A DNA stretch of 64,000 nt. It comes from Paraburkholderia caffeinilytica. GTDB taxonomy: Bacteria > Pseudomonadota > Gammaproteobacteria > Burkholderiales > Burkholderiaceae. The notes beneath the pieces were generated by a model. The model did no database searches, had not been told where the DNA came from, and saw only the letters and a list, made by a program, of their open reading frames with translations. Location: positions 620,001 to 684,000 of the forward strand of contig NZ_CP031466.1 of the NCBI RefSeq assembly GCF_003368325.1, in the 5' to 3' direction. A program made the translations under genes and the position numbers. Shown here one piece after another: positions 25,087 to 34,575 of the stretch; within the stretch, counting starts at the first letter, position 1, and the number at the start of each line of letters is the position of its first letter.

Positions 25087-25670
25087 CCTGTCGTCGGCAC
25101 GCGGTGCCGTTAGCTTCGAATGCATCTTCCGATGATCGGGCAACCGTGGGATCGTTGATCATCGGGATGGCATTCGCACGCGCGTTTTCACGCAAGCACC
25201 CTTGATCTCATGCGTCTTTTTTCGTACGCACCGGCAGCGAAACGAAGTATGGGCGAGTCGCTTCCCGAACTCCATTCAACAATTATTTCGCGCAATGTCA
25301 CGGCGCGGCGTGCAGCCGCGCAGCGGGCAGGGCACGGGGTGACAGCGGCCGCAGGGTGTCAACTCAGGGCAAGTTTGACGATGCAGCAAAGAACGAAGAC
25401 GAGCAGAGCTGCGGCGACGGCCATATTGAGCGGATAGCGCATTGTTCACCAGGCATGAGCGTTGCGGTGCTCTCATCCTAATCACCTGAGGGAAGATGAA
25501 AAGTGGGCAGTGAGGCGGCAATGTGCGAAAGCGAACGCAGCGCGCCGAACGGCTGCGCTGCATTTCGACGGAAGCGCTTCCAACCGGTTTTGTATTGGGA
25601 CGCATTGCCGCGTCCCTCGCCTTGGGTCGGGATTGCCGTCGTTCGATTACCTGATGATCGAGTCCGCGCC
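25087..25670. other. Intergenic, 584 bp, with one possible small gene
   Basis: Apart from the 27-codon frame at 25359-25442 no gene is convincing. The stretch is mixed in base composition and has no clear terminator. Confidence 0.5.
25359..25442 (-). CDS. Possible 27-residue single-span membrane peptide
   Basis: The frame begins MRYPLNMAVAAALLVFVLCC and ends IVKLALS. It is one continuous hydrophobic helix with a positive N-terminus, the layout of many bacterial small membrane proteins. The ribosome site is weak (ggtgaaca). No homologue is known to me, so this may be a chance frame. Confidence 0.3.
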   Translation of the reverse strand: MRYPLNMAVAAALLVFVLCCIVKLALS

Positions 25671-26126
25671 TTACTGCGAAGCAGGCGGCTGCATCCCTGC
25701 CGGCATGCCGTGCGGCAGCTTGTTCACGAACACGAGATCTTCCGACAGACTGGTGCGCAGCGTGGCAATCGCCTGATCGGTATTGGCCGGCTTCAATTGC
25801 TCGCGGGCCAGCGAGTCATACACGTAGTGGCGCAGCATCGGATCTTGCGTCTTGTTCAACACCTCGTGATACACGGCGATGATCTCGCCTTCGCGCCCGC
25901 TCATGGCATACAGGCGGCGCAATTGCTCCAGGTCGTTGACCACCGCGAAACCGGGACCCATCGGTCCGGGCGGCTCGTGAGGTTCGTGAGGCCCGTCGCC
26001 GTGATGCGGCTCGCCGTGCGCAGCGGCCTGAGCGGGCGGCGGCGCTACCGCTTCCTGTGCCAGTGCGGCGGTCGCGGCCACGGTCAAAACGGCGGCCAGT
26101 GCCGCGCTCACCAATCCTTTTTTCAT
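25671..26126 (-). CDS. Secreted His/Pro-rich protein of unknown function
   Basis: A 151-residue protein with a clear Sec signal peptide (cleavage after ALA-QE, residue 23). A His/Pro/Gly/Glu-rich segment follows (HGEPHHGDGPHEPHEPPGP, about 37-55) that could bind metal ions, then a helical domain with LRRLYAMSGREGEIIAVYHE, LNKTQDPMLRHYVYDSLARE and the ending HGMPAGMQPPASQ. The start at 26126 gives the signal peptide; the frame upstream is antisense to the phasin gene. The helical part, with its EVL-N-T-DP-RHYVYD pattern, might belong to a small periplasmic helical family. I do not recognise it. Confidence 0.75.
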   Translation of the reverse strand: MKKGLVSAALAAVLTVAATAALAQEAVAPPPAQAAAHGEPHHGDGPHEPHEPPGPMGPGFAVVNDLEQLRRLYAMSGREGEIIAVYHEVLNKTQDPMLRHYVYDSLAREQLKPANTDQAIATLRTSLSEDLVFVNKLPHGMPAGMQPPASQ

Positions 26127-26480
26127 GATGTCGCTCCCATTGAGACAGCACCGGCGCAACGGCGCGCCGGTACATCGAGAACGATAGACGACATGCCGTT
26201 TTGCCGGGTTACTGAAGCTGTCCTGTACCTTACGGAGCCTTGCATCTTGCGCGACCCAAGCCGCACAACGGGCCGGCCGCGAGACCGTCGACGCCAGGGT
26301 GTGCCCGCTGGCGCAATATGGCCGGATGGCGCATGATTGACGCAATGTGCCGTCCGACCCCAGAAGCAGCACGCCACGGCGGGCGATGCGGCGCACACGA
26401 CGCCACGGGTGCAGATGCCCGGCAACCCCATCGCGGCGATGCACCGTGGGCGAGTATTCAATCGTTGAGGAGGATTTCGC
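26127..26480. other. Divergent promoter region, 354 bp
   Basis: It separates the His-rich protein (minus) from the phasin (plus). The only clear element is the phasin ribosome site (gaggagga, 26466-26473). No gene or long inverted repeat was seen. Confidence 0.5.
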
Positions 26481-26909
26481 ATGAGCCAACCTGACGCCGC
26501 CAATCCGTTTGGCGATTTCACCAAAATGCTGGAGCAGTTCAAGCTTCCCGGCTTCGACGTACCCGCCATCATGGAAGCGCGACGCAAGGACGTGGAAGCA
26601 CTGGTTCAGGCGAATCAGACGGCATTCCAGGGCATGCAGTCGCTCGCGCAGAAACAGACCGATATGCTGCGCGCCACGTTGGGCGAATTGCAGTCGCTCA
26701 CGGGGCAATTGTCGGCAGGCGGCGCCGCGCCTCCGGCGAAAGCCGCCGAACTGATCCAGCAAAGCCTGCATAAGTCGCTCGCCGACATGCAGCAGTTGGC
26801 GCAAGCCGCCTATCAGACGCAAGCCGAGTCGTATGCGGTGATCGCAAAACGCGTGGAAGAAAACGTGCAGGAGCTTAAATCGCTCTTGCAACAGCAGCAG
26901 AAGAAATAA
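26481..26909 (+). CDS. Phasin-family protein
   Basis: A 142-residue, almost wholly helical protein (FGDFTKMLEQFKLPGFDVPA, then DVEALVQANQTAFQGMQSLAQ and a Gln-rich C-terminal helix LQQQQKK). This length and heptad pattern match the phasin family that coats polyhydroxyalkanoate granules. A strong ribosome site and its own terminator show it is a single-gene unit. A PHA synthase is not in the window; the thiolase at 43.4 kb could feed the same storage pathway. Confidence 0.85.
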   Translation: MSQPDAANPFGDFTKMLEQFKLPGFDVPAIMEARRKDVEALVQANQTAFQGMQSLAQKQTDMLRATLGELQSLTGQLSAGGAAPPAKAAELIQQSLHKSLADMQQLAQAAYQTQAESYAVIAKRVEENVQELKSLLQQQQKK

Positions 26910-26991
26910 CGGACGTTGCCGCGTCGAATCGCCCGATTCGAATCCGGCGCGGCTCGCGGAAATCGCAATGAAGCGGTAATGAAGTAACCGG

Positions 26992-27030
26992 TGCCGCGGA
27001 TGACCATCAAGTTATCCGCGGCATTTTTTT
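26992..27030 (+). terminator. Rho-independent terminator of the phasin gene
   Basis: Stem tgccgcggat/atccgcggca (10 bp), 12-base loop, then seven T. Confidence 0.88.
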
Positions 27031-27527
27031 GCCGCTTCTAATTGTTTATGCCATTGCTCATACCGCGATTTTCTCTTCACACAAAAGCAGTCTGCGCACG
27101 CCGCAATTATCAGATGAAATAGGCCATTCGGCGCAAGTTATTCGGCGGGCGCTTACATTGCACGCCACATGCGACACGTATCGATATTTTTTCGCTGCGT
27201 CCCCGTTATTTCATGCGTGTGTTCGCTTTAAACAGGACGTATCGGAAAAATCTGCGCTCAAGCGACGCCCCTTGGTGATCCTGTCCTCAAATTTCAAACA
27301 GGTTCGAACGGCGTTGGACGCGTAGAAGGTTTAAATCGTCCCGCAAACGATTGCCATGCCCCTTCGCGATAGCTAAAGTTTCGCGCTGCCACTCCGTAGA
27401 CGCATTCACGCAACCCAACCGGTGTGAATGCAGAACCGGCACCGCCGGTCAGGAGTGCGCCCCCTGGATTCCCGTTCCTGATCGGCTCAGCCGCCGGCCA
27501 CGAGCGTTTCACCTCGAAGGAAATCTC
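27031..27527. other. Intergenic, about 500 bp
   Basis: AT-richer than the surroundings at 27050-27250, no gene or repeat seen. It holds the promoter of the DUF2844-DUF3443 pair; the ribosome site gaagga is at 27515-27521. Confidence 0.5.
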
Positions 27528-27986
27528 TTGAAACCGATGCTTTCTACAAGCATTGCTCGCGCAATGCTCGGGGCAAGCTGCGCGCTGTCGTTTGCCGCGC
27601 ATGCCACGCTCGGCCAGAACGTCAGTACCGTCGACAGCGATCAGACGCGGCTTCACGCAGTGGCCCATACGGTCACTACGCAAAGCGCGTATTCGGTACA
27701 CCTGATTACCATGCCGTCCGGCACGCTGGTGCGCGAGTACGTCGCGCCCAACGGCATCGTCTTCGGTGTCGCATGGCAGGGCCCGACGCTGCCGGATCTG
27801 CAATCCATGCTCGGCACGTCGTTCGACCAATACGTCGCCGCTACCGCAACCCGGCGTGGCACGCCGCTCGCGGTGTCCAGCAGCGATCTGGTGGTCTATT
27901 CCGGCGGCCACCTGCGTGCGTTTGCCGGCCATGCCTATCTGCCGCAAGCGGTGCCCGCGGGCGTCGATGTCGGCGTCATTCAATAA
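27528..27986 (+). CDS. DUF2844 secreted protein
   Basis: A 152-residue protein with a signal peptide (cleavage near AHA-TL, about residue 29). The TTG at 27528 is preferred because gaagga lies 7 bp ahead; the ATG at 27537 is 16 bp from it and would be the alternative. The body has the DUF2844 pattern (TQSAYSVHLITMPSGTLVRE, VAPNGIVFGVAWQGPTLPDL). In Burkholderia relatives DUF2844 is usually followed by DUF3443, as here (gap 11 bp). The pair is likely co-expressed and exported together. Function unknown. Confidence 0.85.
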   Translation: MKPMLSTSIARAMLGASCALSFAAHATLGQNVSTVDSDQTRLHAVAHTVTTQSAYSVHLITMPSGTLVREYVAPNGIVFGVAWQGPTLPDLQSMLGTSFDQYVAATATRRGTPLAVSSSDLVVYSGGHLRAFAGHAYLPQAVPAGVDVGVIQ

Positions 27987-27997
27987 CGGAGCGAATC

Positions 27998-29272
27998 ATG
28001 CGTCATACGTCTTCGTTCGTAACCTTGTTGTGCGCGGCGCTGCTCGCGTTGCTGGTCAGTGCCTGCGGCGGCGGAGGCGGCGGCTCCGGCGGTTCCGGCT
28101 CCTCGGCGAGTTCCGGCACGACCAGCCTGTCGGCCGGTCCCACCGTCACCAACACCTCGCCTTCGCCGCAAGTGGTGGCCGCCAACGCAGTGCGCGTGAC
28201 GGTCGACGCCGGCGTGAGCAACGTGCCGAACATGCCGTTCGTCAGCATCACGATTTGCGCGCCCGGCACCAGCCAGTGCCAAACCATCGATCACGTTCTG
28301 GTGGATACCGGTTCGTGGGGCGTGCGCGTGTTCGCCTCGCAATTGCCCGCGTCGATGACGCTGCCGCAACAGAAGGACGCCTCGGGCAATCTGGTTGCCG
28401 AATGCATGCAGTTTTTCGACGGCTACACGTGGGGTTCGGTGAAGCTCGCGGACCTGCAGATCGCCGGTGAAAAAGCGGCCTCGCTGCCGATTCAGGTGAT
28501 CGACCCGAACTACGCTTCGGTGCCGTCCGATTGCGCGAGCGTGGGCGCATCGCGCAACACGCCGGGTACGTTGCAGGCCAACGGCATTCTGGGCATCGGC
28601 GTGTTCAAGCACGATTGCGGCGCGAACTGTGTGCAACAGGCGGTGGCCGGCACGTATTACGGCTGCAGCGGCACGACCTGCACGTCGATTCCGCTTGCCG
28701 AAGCGCTGCAGGTCGCCAATCCGATTCCGTACTTCGCGGCCGACAACAACGGTTCGATGTTGAGCCTGCCGACGGTGTCGGGCGGCGCGCAGACGGTCAG
28801 CGGGCAACTGGTGTTCGGCATCGGCACGCAGAGCAACAATGCGCTGGGCAGCGCGCAGGTGATTGGCGTGAGTGCGTCGAGCGGCACCTTTACGACGGTG
28901 CAGAACGGCACGACGTATTCGAGCAGTATCCTGGACTCCGGCTCCACGGGCCTGTTCTTCCAGACCAGTGCGTTGCCGACCTGCGCGAGTCCCAATAGCG
29001 CGTACTACTGCCCAGCGTCGACCGAGTCGCTGAGTGCGATGATCCAGGGAGTGAACGGCACGACGAGCACGGTGAACTTCAGCGTCGGCAATGCGACGAC
29101 GATCTCGCAGACGTACAGCGGCGATTCAGCGTTGCCGCTGCTGGCCGGACCGGCTTTCGTGACGTCGTCGATTTTCGACTGGGGCTTGCCGTTCTTCTAC
29201 GGACGTAACGTGTACGCCGCAGTCGAGCAGCAGACGACGCCTGGCGGCACGGGGCCTTACGTCGCGTATTGA
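27998..29272 (+). CDS. DUF3443 lipoprotein with pepsin-like features
   Basis: A 424-residue lipoprotein: signal peptide ending LLVSAC (Cys23), then a Gly/Ser linker. Two aspartate motifs are visible: VDTGSW with Asp103 and LDSGSTG with Asp313, about 210 residues apart. Between them NGILGIG (195-201) resembles the buried hydrophobic-glycine element found after the first lobe of pepsin-type enzymes, and the end (LPFFYGRNVYAAVE) resembles the last strand of the second lobe. Many cysteines suggest disulphides in the periplasm. An aspartic-protease role is inferred, not shown. It lies 11 bp after DUF2844 and ends at a strong terminator. Confidence 0.85.
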   Translation: MRHTSSFVTLLCAALLALLVSACGGGGGGSGGSGSSASSGTTSLSAGPTVTNTSPSPQVVAANAVRVTVDAGVSNVPNMPFVSITICAPGTSQCQTIDHVLVDTGSWGVRVFASQLPASMTLPQQKDASGNLVAECMQFFDGYTWGSVKLADLQIAGEKAASLPIQVIDPNYASVPSDCASVGASRNTPGTLQANGILGIGVFKHDCGANCVQQAVAGTYYGCSGTTCTSIPLAEALQVANPIPYFAADNNGSMLSLPTVSGGAQTVSGQLVFGIGTQSNNALGSAQVIGVSASSGTFTTVQNGTTYSSSILDSGSTGLFFQTSALPTCASPNSAYYCPASTESLSAMIQGVNGTTSTVNFSVGNATTISQTYSGDSALPLLAGPAFVTSSIFDWGLPFFYGRNVYAAVEQQTTPGGTGPYVAY

Positions 29273-29300
29273 GCGATCGCCGGATTGGGCTCCGATGGGA

Positions 29301-29337
29301 AAGCCCGCTGCCGATCGGTTCGGCAGCGGGCTTTTTT
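29301..29337. terminator. Rho-independent terminator between convergent genes
   Basis: Stem aagcccgctgccg/cggcagcgggctt followed by a T-run on the plus strand. It ends DUF3443 and, in reverse, may serve the metallopeptidase gene. Confidence 0.88.
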
Positions 29338-29382
29338 GTGGGTTCTCGACGCGTTCCGCGTGCGGCGGGTGCCGCGACTGGA

Positions 29383-30717
29383 CTAGCGCCGGCGTGCGGC
29401 CCGCTTGGCGGGGGCCGCTTTGGCGGCGGTGGGTGCGGATGGCAAAGGCGGCACTGACGGTGGGGCTGTCTCCAGCATGGGCGCCTGCGCCGGTTCTTGT
29501 GACATGTCAGGTTGTGCGACCGGTTGTGGCGCAGACAGTGGCGCTGGTTGCGCGACCGGCGCCACCGCCTGCAACGCGCCAGCCTGCGCCGTCTTTAACG
29601 GCGCCTGCCTCGTCCCAGCTTTACGAGCCGGCTTCACCGCTTCGCGCGGTTGCGTCTTGTCGCCCGCGGCCGTGATCACCCGATGCACGAACCGCAGCTT
29701 GTCCACGACCGGCGCGGCCAGCGTGAACGGATACCCGTCGGGCATGCCGAGACTGCGGTTCAGGCTGTTCAGCGCATACGTGAGCGGAAACCAGCGCTTC
29801 ATCAGATTCTCGAAGCTCGCATCTTCGACGGGCGTGCGGTCGGTCAGCGTCGGCTCGCTCGGGTCGTCGGGCAACAAGGCGAGGCCGTAAGACGTCGACG
29901 TATCCAGCACGTCGACGATCATCAGGTAGTGCGCCCACGTCTCGGCCCAATCTTCCCATGGATGCATCGTCGCATAGGCGCTGATCGTCGAAGCCTGCCA
30001 GTCCTTCGGTGCGCCGTCGCGGTAGTAGGCCGTCAGCGCTTCGCCGTAGTCGGCACGTTCGTCGCCGAACAGCTTGCGGAAGGGCGCGAGCCAGCGCAGC
30101 TCGTTCTCGATCAACTGGCTGAAGTAGTAGTGGCCCGTCTCATGGCGGAAGTGGCCGAGGAGCGTGCGATAGGGCTCGCCCATCGCGCTGCGCACCTTTT
30201 CGCGGTAGGCGTCGTCGGCTTCGGCGATGTTCAGCGTGATGAGGCCGTTGTCGTGGCCGGTCATGACCTGCTCGCCGTCGTCGCCGTCCTCGAGGAATTC
30301 GAATGCCAGGCCATGCTCCGGGTCGTCCTGGCGCGACGGGACGTCGAGCCCGAGGGCGGCCAGCGTGTACAGCAGACGCCGCTTCGCCGTCTCCAGCCGG
30401 TACCAGTAGAACCGGTTGTCCGGCGTGCTCAGGTTCGGAATCGTGAGCGTGAGCTGGCAGGCGCGGCACAGCGTGTCGGGCGAGTCGGCGGGGATCATCC
30501 AGTTGCAGACATTTTCGACCGCGTAGTTATGGCACTGCCGGAACAGCGCGCCCCCGGCACGGGGATGCAGGCTGCGCCAGCGGCCTTCGTCGGCTTCTTC
30601 GAAGGTGCTGATCTCGGCCAGTTCGGGCACGTATCCGAGCAATGATTCGCACCGTTCGCATCGAACGTTTTCGTAGAACACGAGATGCGCACAGCGATTG
30701 CAGTGGAAGGTTTTCAT
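29383..30717 (-). CDS. Zinc-ribbon metallopeptidase, COG4307 type, divergent to module B
   Basis: A 444-residue protein. The N-terminal zinc ribbon uses Cys6, Cys9, Cys20 and Cys23 (CNRC, CERC); a second Cys set lies near 78-105 (NVCNW, LCRAC). The catalytic HExxH is His192-Glu193-xx-His196 (RHETGHYYF), with a likely third ligand in HPWEDWAETWAHYL. The last ~70 residues are a Pro/Ala/Gln then Lys/Arg-rich low-complexity tail. Proteins of this family are known from gene neighbourhoods of the circularly permuted ATP-grasp/alpha-E/transglutaminase system. Here it is divergent from module B over a 323-bp gap. A role as a processing peptidase for the module product is inferred. Confidence 0.85.
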   Translation of the reverse strand: MKTFHCNRCAHLVFYENVRCERCESLLGYVPELAEISTFEEADEGRWRSLHPRAGGALFRQCHNYAVENVCNWMIPADSPDTLCRACQLTLTIPNLSTPDNRFYWYRLETAKRRLLYTLAALGLDVPSRQDDPEHGLAFEFLEDGDDGEQVMTGHDNGLITLNIAEADDAYREKVRSAMGEPYRTLLGHFRHETGHYYFSQLIENELRWLAPFRKLFGDERADYGEALTAYYRDGAPKDWQASTISAYATMHPWEDWAETWAHYLMIVDVLDTSTSYGLALLPDDPSEPTLTDRTPVEDASFENLMKRWFPLTYALNSLNRSLGMPDGYPFTLAAPVVDKLRFVHRVITAAGDKTQPREAVKPARKAGTRQAPLKTAQAGALQAVAPVAQPAPLSAPQPVAQPDMSQEPAQAPMLETAPPSVPPLPSAPTAAKAAPAKRAARRR

Positions 30718-31040
30718 CGATCGAACCCGGGTGGTGGGTGGCGGTCACGGAGCGAAGCCAACGCGCAATCCTCATGCCGCATTTGCCAGACGTCACTGGT
30801 TTAACGCACATTACGTGCATGATTGTGCATCGGCGCTGCGCCGCTTTGGTGCGCGGCCGTCGAAAAGGCGGTGGAAAGGCGCGCTGATCGATCGACCGGA
30901 CGGTCGGCAGACGCGGCAAACTTCGCAGCAGGCGGTCATCCGGGCGGTACAGTCAGTTCACGTGGTTTTTCGGGCTTGTTTCATAAACGGCATGAAGCTT
31001 GCTTTTTGGCGGGCTGCCATCCCTTGTCCAGGAGTCCGGT
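30718..31040. promoter_or_regulatory. Divergent promoter region of module B, 323 bp
   Basis: It separates the metallopeptidase from the transglutaminase-DUF2126 gene. It holds the ribosome site aggag at 31030-31034 that fixes the GTG start at 31041, and a tttttgg-rich stretch near 31008. No clear palindrome of the MarR type was found here. Confidence 0.5.
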
Positions 31041-34000
31041 GTGTCCATTCGCGTCGCGTTGAATCATGTCACACATTACCGTTACGACAGGCTGGTTGCG
31101 CTGTCGCCCCAGGTCGTGCGTCTCAGGCCTGCGCCGCATTGCCGGACCCCCATCCTGTCTTATTCGATGCGGGTCGAACCGGCGGAACACTTCATCAACT
31201 GGCAGCAGGACGCGTTTGCCAATTATCAGGCGCGCCTCGTATTTCCCGAGAAGACGCGCGAATTCAAGGTGACCGTGGATCTGGTCGCCGAGATGGCGGT
31301 CTACAACCCGTTCGACTTCTTTCTCGAACCGTCGGCGGAGAAATTTCCGTTCGAGTATGCGCCCGGCCTCGCGCTGGAGCTCGCCCCGTATCTCGTCAAG
31401 CGGCCGATGACGCCGCGCTTCGCCGAGTTCGTCGCAAGTATCGACCGCCAGCCGATGGTCACCGCCGACTTCCTCGTCGGACTGAATCAGCGGCTGCAAC
31501 GCGAGATCCGCTACCTGATCCGCATGGAGCCCGGCGTGCAGACGCCCGAGGAAACGCTGGTGAACGCCTCGGGCTCGTGCCGCGATTCGGGCTGGCTGCT
31601 GGTCGAGACCCTCCGGCAGCTGGGGCTGGCGGCGCGCTTTGTCTCCGGCTACCTGCTGCAGCTCGCGCCCGACGTCAAATCCATCGACGGCCCGAGCGGC
31701 ACCGAAGTCGACTTCACCGACCTGCACGCATGGTGCGAGGTGTACCTGCCGGGCGCGGGCTGGATCGGCCTCGATCCGACTTCCGGCCTGCTCGCCGGGG
31801 AGGGCCATATTCCGGTCGCCTGCACGCCCGAACCCGGTAGCGCGGCGCCGATTTCCGGCGCGGTCGACGAATCCGAAGTCGAGTTCGAGCACACCATGTC
31901 GATCGAACGGGTACTGGAGACGCCGCGCGTCACCCGGCCCTTCACCGAAGAAGTGTGGAGCGACGTGCTCAAAATGGGCGCGCAGGTCGACCAGCGCCTG
32001 ACCGAGATGGACGTGCGCCTGACGATGGGCGGCGAGCCGACCTTCGTGTCAGTGCGCGATCGCGACGCCGCCGAATGGAATACCGACGCGCTCGGCCCGA
32101 CCAAACGCGGCTACGCGGTCGCGCTGATGGACAAGCTGCGCTCACGCTACGGCGCGAATGGCTTTCTGCATATCGGCCAGGGCAAGTGGTATCCGGGCGA
32201 ACAGTTGCCGCGCTGGGCGATGTCGCTCTACTGGCGCGCCGATGGCGAGCCATGCTGGCAAGACCCCACGCTGTTCGCCGACGAGCGCGAGCCGGGCACC
32301 TACACGGCCGCCGACGCTCAACGTTTCCTCTCGCATCTGGCGACCAAGCTGGCGCTCGACACGGACTGCATCCAGCCCGGCTTCGAAGACGTCTGGTACT
32401 ACCTGTGGCGCGAGCGCCGCTTGCCGGTCAACGTCGATCCGCTCGATGCGCGTCTGGACGACGAACTGGAGCGCGTGCGTCTGCGGCGCGTGTTCGATGC
32501 GGGACTGGGCGGCGTGACCGGCTATGTTCTGCCGCTTGCACGCGAACGCGACGTGCCGAACGAAGCGCCGAAGTGGGTCAGCGGCCGCTGGTTCTTGCGC
32601 GACGAACGCATGTTCCTGATTCCCGGCGATTCGCCGATGGGCTACCGCTTGCCGCTCGACTCGCTGCCGTGGGTGTCGAAGACCGACTATCCGTATCAGC
32701 ACGCGCACGATCCGTTTGCCCCGCCGGTGCCGTTGCGCCCGGCCGCGCAACTGCGCATCCAGTACGACGGCGCCGGCGCCGGCGAATCCCGCCGTACCAT
32801 GAGCGCCGCCGATGCGCGGCATGCGGCGGCGTTGTCGTCGTCAGCGGCGGACTTGCTGAGCGGCATGGCGGGCAGCGGCGTGCTGGCCTTTGCCCCTCGC
32901 ACGGGCGATCAGTCGCCGCCGGCGCGTGGACAGTCGTCGAAGGAAACGCTGCGCACGGCGATCTGCGTCGAAGCGCGCGATCCGAAACGTGCCGCGGGTC
33001 CGAAAGCGGAAACCGAAGCGTTCGACAGCGGCCGCTCGCTGCTGCATGTGTTCATGCCGCCGCTCACCGAACTCGACGACTATCTCGACCTGCTCGCGGC
33101 GATCGAAGCGACGGCCGCCGAATTGCGGATGCAGGTGGTGCTCGAAGGCTATCCGCCGCCGCGCGATGCGCGTCTGAAGGTCTTGCAGGTGACGCCGGAC
33201 CCGGGTGTGATCGAGGTGAACATTCATCCTGCGTCGAGCTGGGAACAGCTGGTCGACAACACGGAGTACCTGTATCAGTCCGCGGCCGAGAGCTATCTGA
33301 GCAGCGAGAAGTTCATGACCGACGGCCGGCATACGGGAACCGGCGGCGGCAATCACTTCGTGCTCGGCGGCGCGACGCCGGCCGATAGTCCGTTCCTGCG
33401 CCGTCCCGATCTGTTGGCCAGCCTGATCGCGTATTGGCACAACCATCCGTCGCTGTCGTATCTGTTTTCCGGCCTCTTTATCGGGCCGACGAGCCAGGCG
33501 CCGCGCGTCGATGAGGCACGCAACGATCAGGTGTATGAGCTGGAGGTGGCGTTTCGCGAGCTGCAGCGGCAGATCGATCTGCTCGGCGGCCGCGACAGCG
33601 CGAACCTGCCGGCGTGGATGATCGACCGCTCGCTGCGCAACATCCTGATCGATGTGACGGGCAATACGCACCGCGCCGAGTTCTGCATCGACAAACTCTA
33701 TTCACCCGACGGTCCGACCGGCCGTCTCGGCCTGCTCGAGTTGCGCGGTTTCGAAATGCCGCCGCATGCGCGCATGAGTCTCGTGCAGCAATTGCTGCTG
33801 CGCGCGCTGGTGGCGCGCTTCTGGCACACGCCCTACACGCAGCGGCTCACGCGCTGGGGCACGGAACTGCATGACCGCTTTCTGCTCGGCACGTTCGCGA
33901 AGATGGATTTCGACGACGTGCTGGGCGAACTCAACCAGGCGGGCTTCGCTTTCGAGAGCAGCTGGTTCGCGCCGCACTTCGAATTCCGCTTCCCGCTGGT

Positions 34001-34529
34001 CGGCGAGACCACGGTGAACGGCGTTTCGCTGACCATTCGCAACGCGCTCGAACCCTGGCACGTGATGGGCGAGGAGGGCTCGGCGGGCGGCACGGTGCGC
34101 TACGTGGATTCGTCGGTGGAAAGGCTCGAAGTGCGCGCGCTCGGGTTGAACGACAACCGCCATGTGGTGACTGTCAACGGAGTGCCGGTGCCGCTTCAGC
34201 CGACCGGCCGCGTCAGCGAATATGTGGCCGGGGTGCGCTTTCGCGCCTGGTCGCAACCGTCGGCGCTGCATCCGACCATCGGCGTGGATGCGCCGCTCAC
34301 TTTCGACCTGATCGACACATGGACTGGCCGCTCGGTCGGCGGATGCCAGTATCATGTCGCTCATCCGGGCGGGCGCAACTATCAGACCTTCCCGGTCAAC
34401 GCCTACGAGGCGGAAAGCCGGCGGCGCGCACGCTTCTTCGCATCCGGCCATACACCGGGGCCGCTCACGGTCGGGGTACCGCAGCGCAGCCTCGAGTTTC
34501 CGTTTACGTTGGACCTGCGCTACTGGTAA
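31041..34529 (+). CDS. Transglutaminase-like domain fused to DUF2126 (module B)
   Basis: A 1162-residue protein; the GTG at 31041 is set by aggag 7 bp ahead and by the family start SIRVALNHVTHYRYD. Residues 1-110 are the bacterial transglutaminase N-terminal domain. The core has Cys180 (GSCRDSGW), His229 (LHAWCEVY) and Asp245 (LDPTSG). From about 320 to the end is the large DUF2126 region (LTMGGEPTFVSV, GKWYPGEQLPRWAMSLYWR, EAPKWVSGRWFLRDERMFL, TGGGNHFVLGGATPADSPFL, and the last ~330 residues shared with the truncated gene at 3-866). DUF2126 has no proven activity. It is the first gene of an operon with the ATP-grasp/alpha-E gene (46 bp gap) and a small transglutaminase. Confidence 0.93.
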   Translation: MSIRVALNHVTHYRYDRLVALSPQVVRLRPAPHCRTPILSYSMRVEPAEHFINWQQDAFANYQARLVFPEKTREFKVTVDLVAEMAVYNPFDFFLEPSAEKFPFEYAPGLALELAPYLVKRPMTPRFAEFVASIDRQPMVTADFLVGLNQRLQREIRYLIRMEPGVQTPEETLVNASGSCRDSGWLLVETLRQLGLAARFVSGYLLQLAPDVKSIDGPSGTEVDFTDLHAWCEVYLPGAGWIGLDPTSGLLAGEGHIPVACTPEPGSAAPISGAVDESEVEFEHTMSIERVLETPRVTRPFTEEVWSDVLKMGAQVDQRLTEMDVRLTMGGEPTFVSVRDRDAAEWNTDALGPTKRGYAVALMDKLRSRYGANGFLHIGQGKWYPGEQLPRWAMSLYWRADGEPCWQDPTLFADEREPGTYTAADAQRFLSHLATKLALDTDCIQPGFEDVWYYLWRERRLPVNVDPLDARLDDELERVRLRRVFDAGLGGVTGYVLPLARERDVPNEAPKWVSGRWFLRDERMFLIPGDSPMGYRLPLDSLPWVSKTDYPYQHAHDPFAPPVPLRPAAQLRIQYDGAGAGESRRTMSAADARHAAALSSSAADLLSGMAGSGVLAFAPRTGDQSPPARGQSSKETLRTAICVEARDPKRAAGPKAETEAFDSGRSLLHVFMPPLTELDDYLDLLAAIEATAAELRMQVVLEGYPPPRDARLKVLQVTPDPGVIEVNIHPASSWEQLVDNTEYLYQSAAESYLSSEKFMTDGRHTGTGGGNHFVLGGATPADSPFLRRPDLLASLIAYWHNHPSLSYLFSGLFIGPTSQAPRVDEARNDQVYELEVAFRELQRQIDLLGGRDSANLPAWMIDRSLRNILIDVTGNTHRAEFCIDKLYSPDGPTGRLGLLELRGFEMPPHARMSLVQQLLLRALVARFWHTPYTQRLTRWGTELHDRFLLGTFAKMDFDDVLGELNQAGFAFESSWFAPHFEFRFPLVGETTVNGVSLTIRNALEPWHVMGEEGSAGGTVRYVDSSVERLEVRALGLNDNRHVVTVNGVPVPLQPTGRVSEYVAGVRFRAWSQPSALHPTIGVDAPLTFDLIDTWTGRSVGGCQYHVAHPGGRNYQTFPVNAYEAESRRRARFFASGHTPGPLTVGVPQRSLEFPFTLDLRYW

Positions 34530-34575
34530 CCTGGTAGACTGAAAGCGGCGGCATACTTTTAAGAACGACACGACC

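Noticed and set aside
30999..31040. Earlier start for the transglutaminase-DUF2126 gene
   Set aside because: The extra 14 residues have no similarity to the family and the ribosome site fits GTG 31041.
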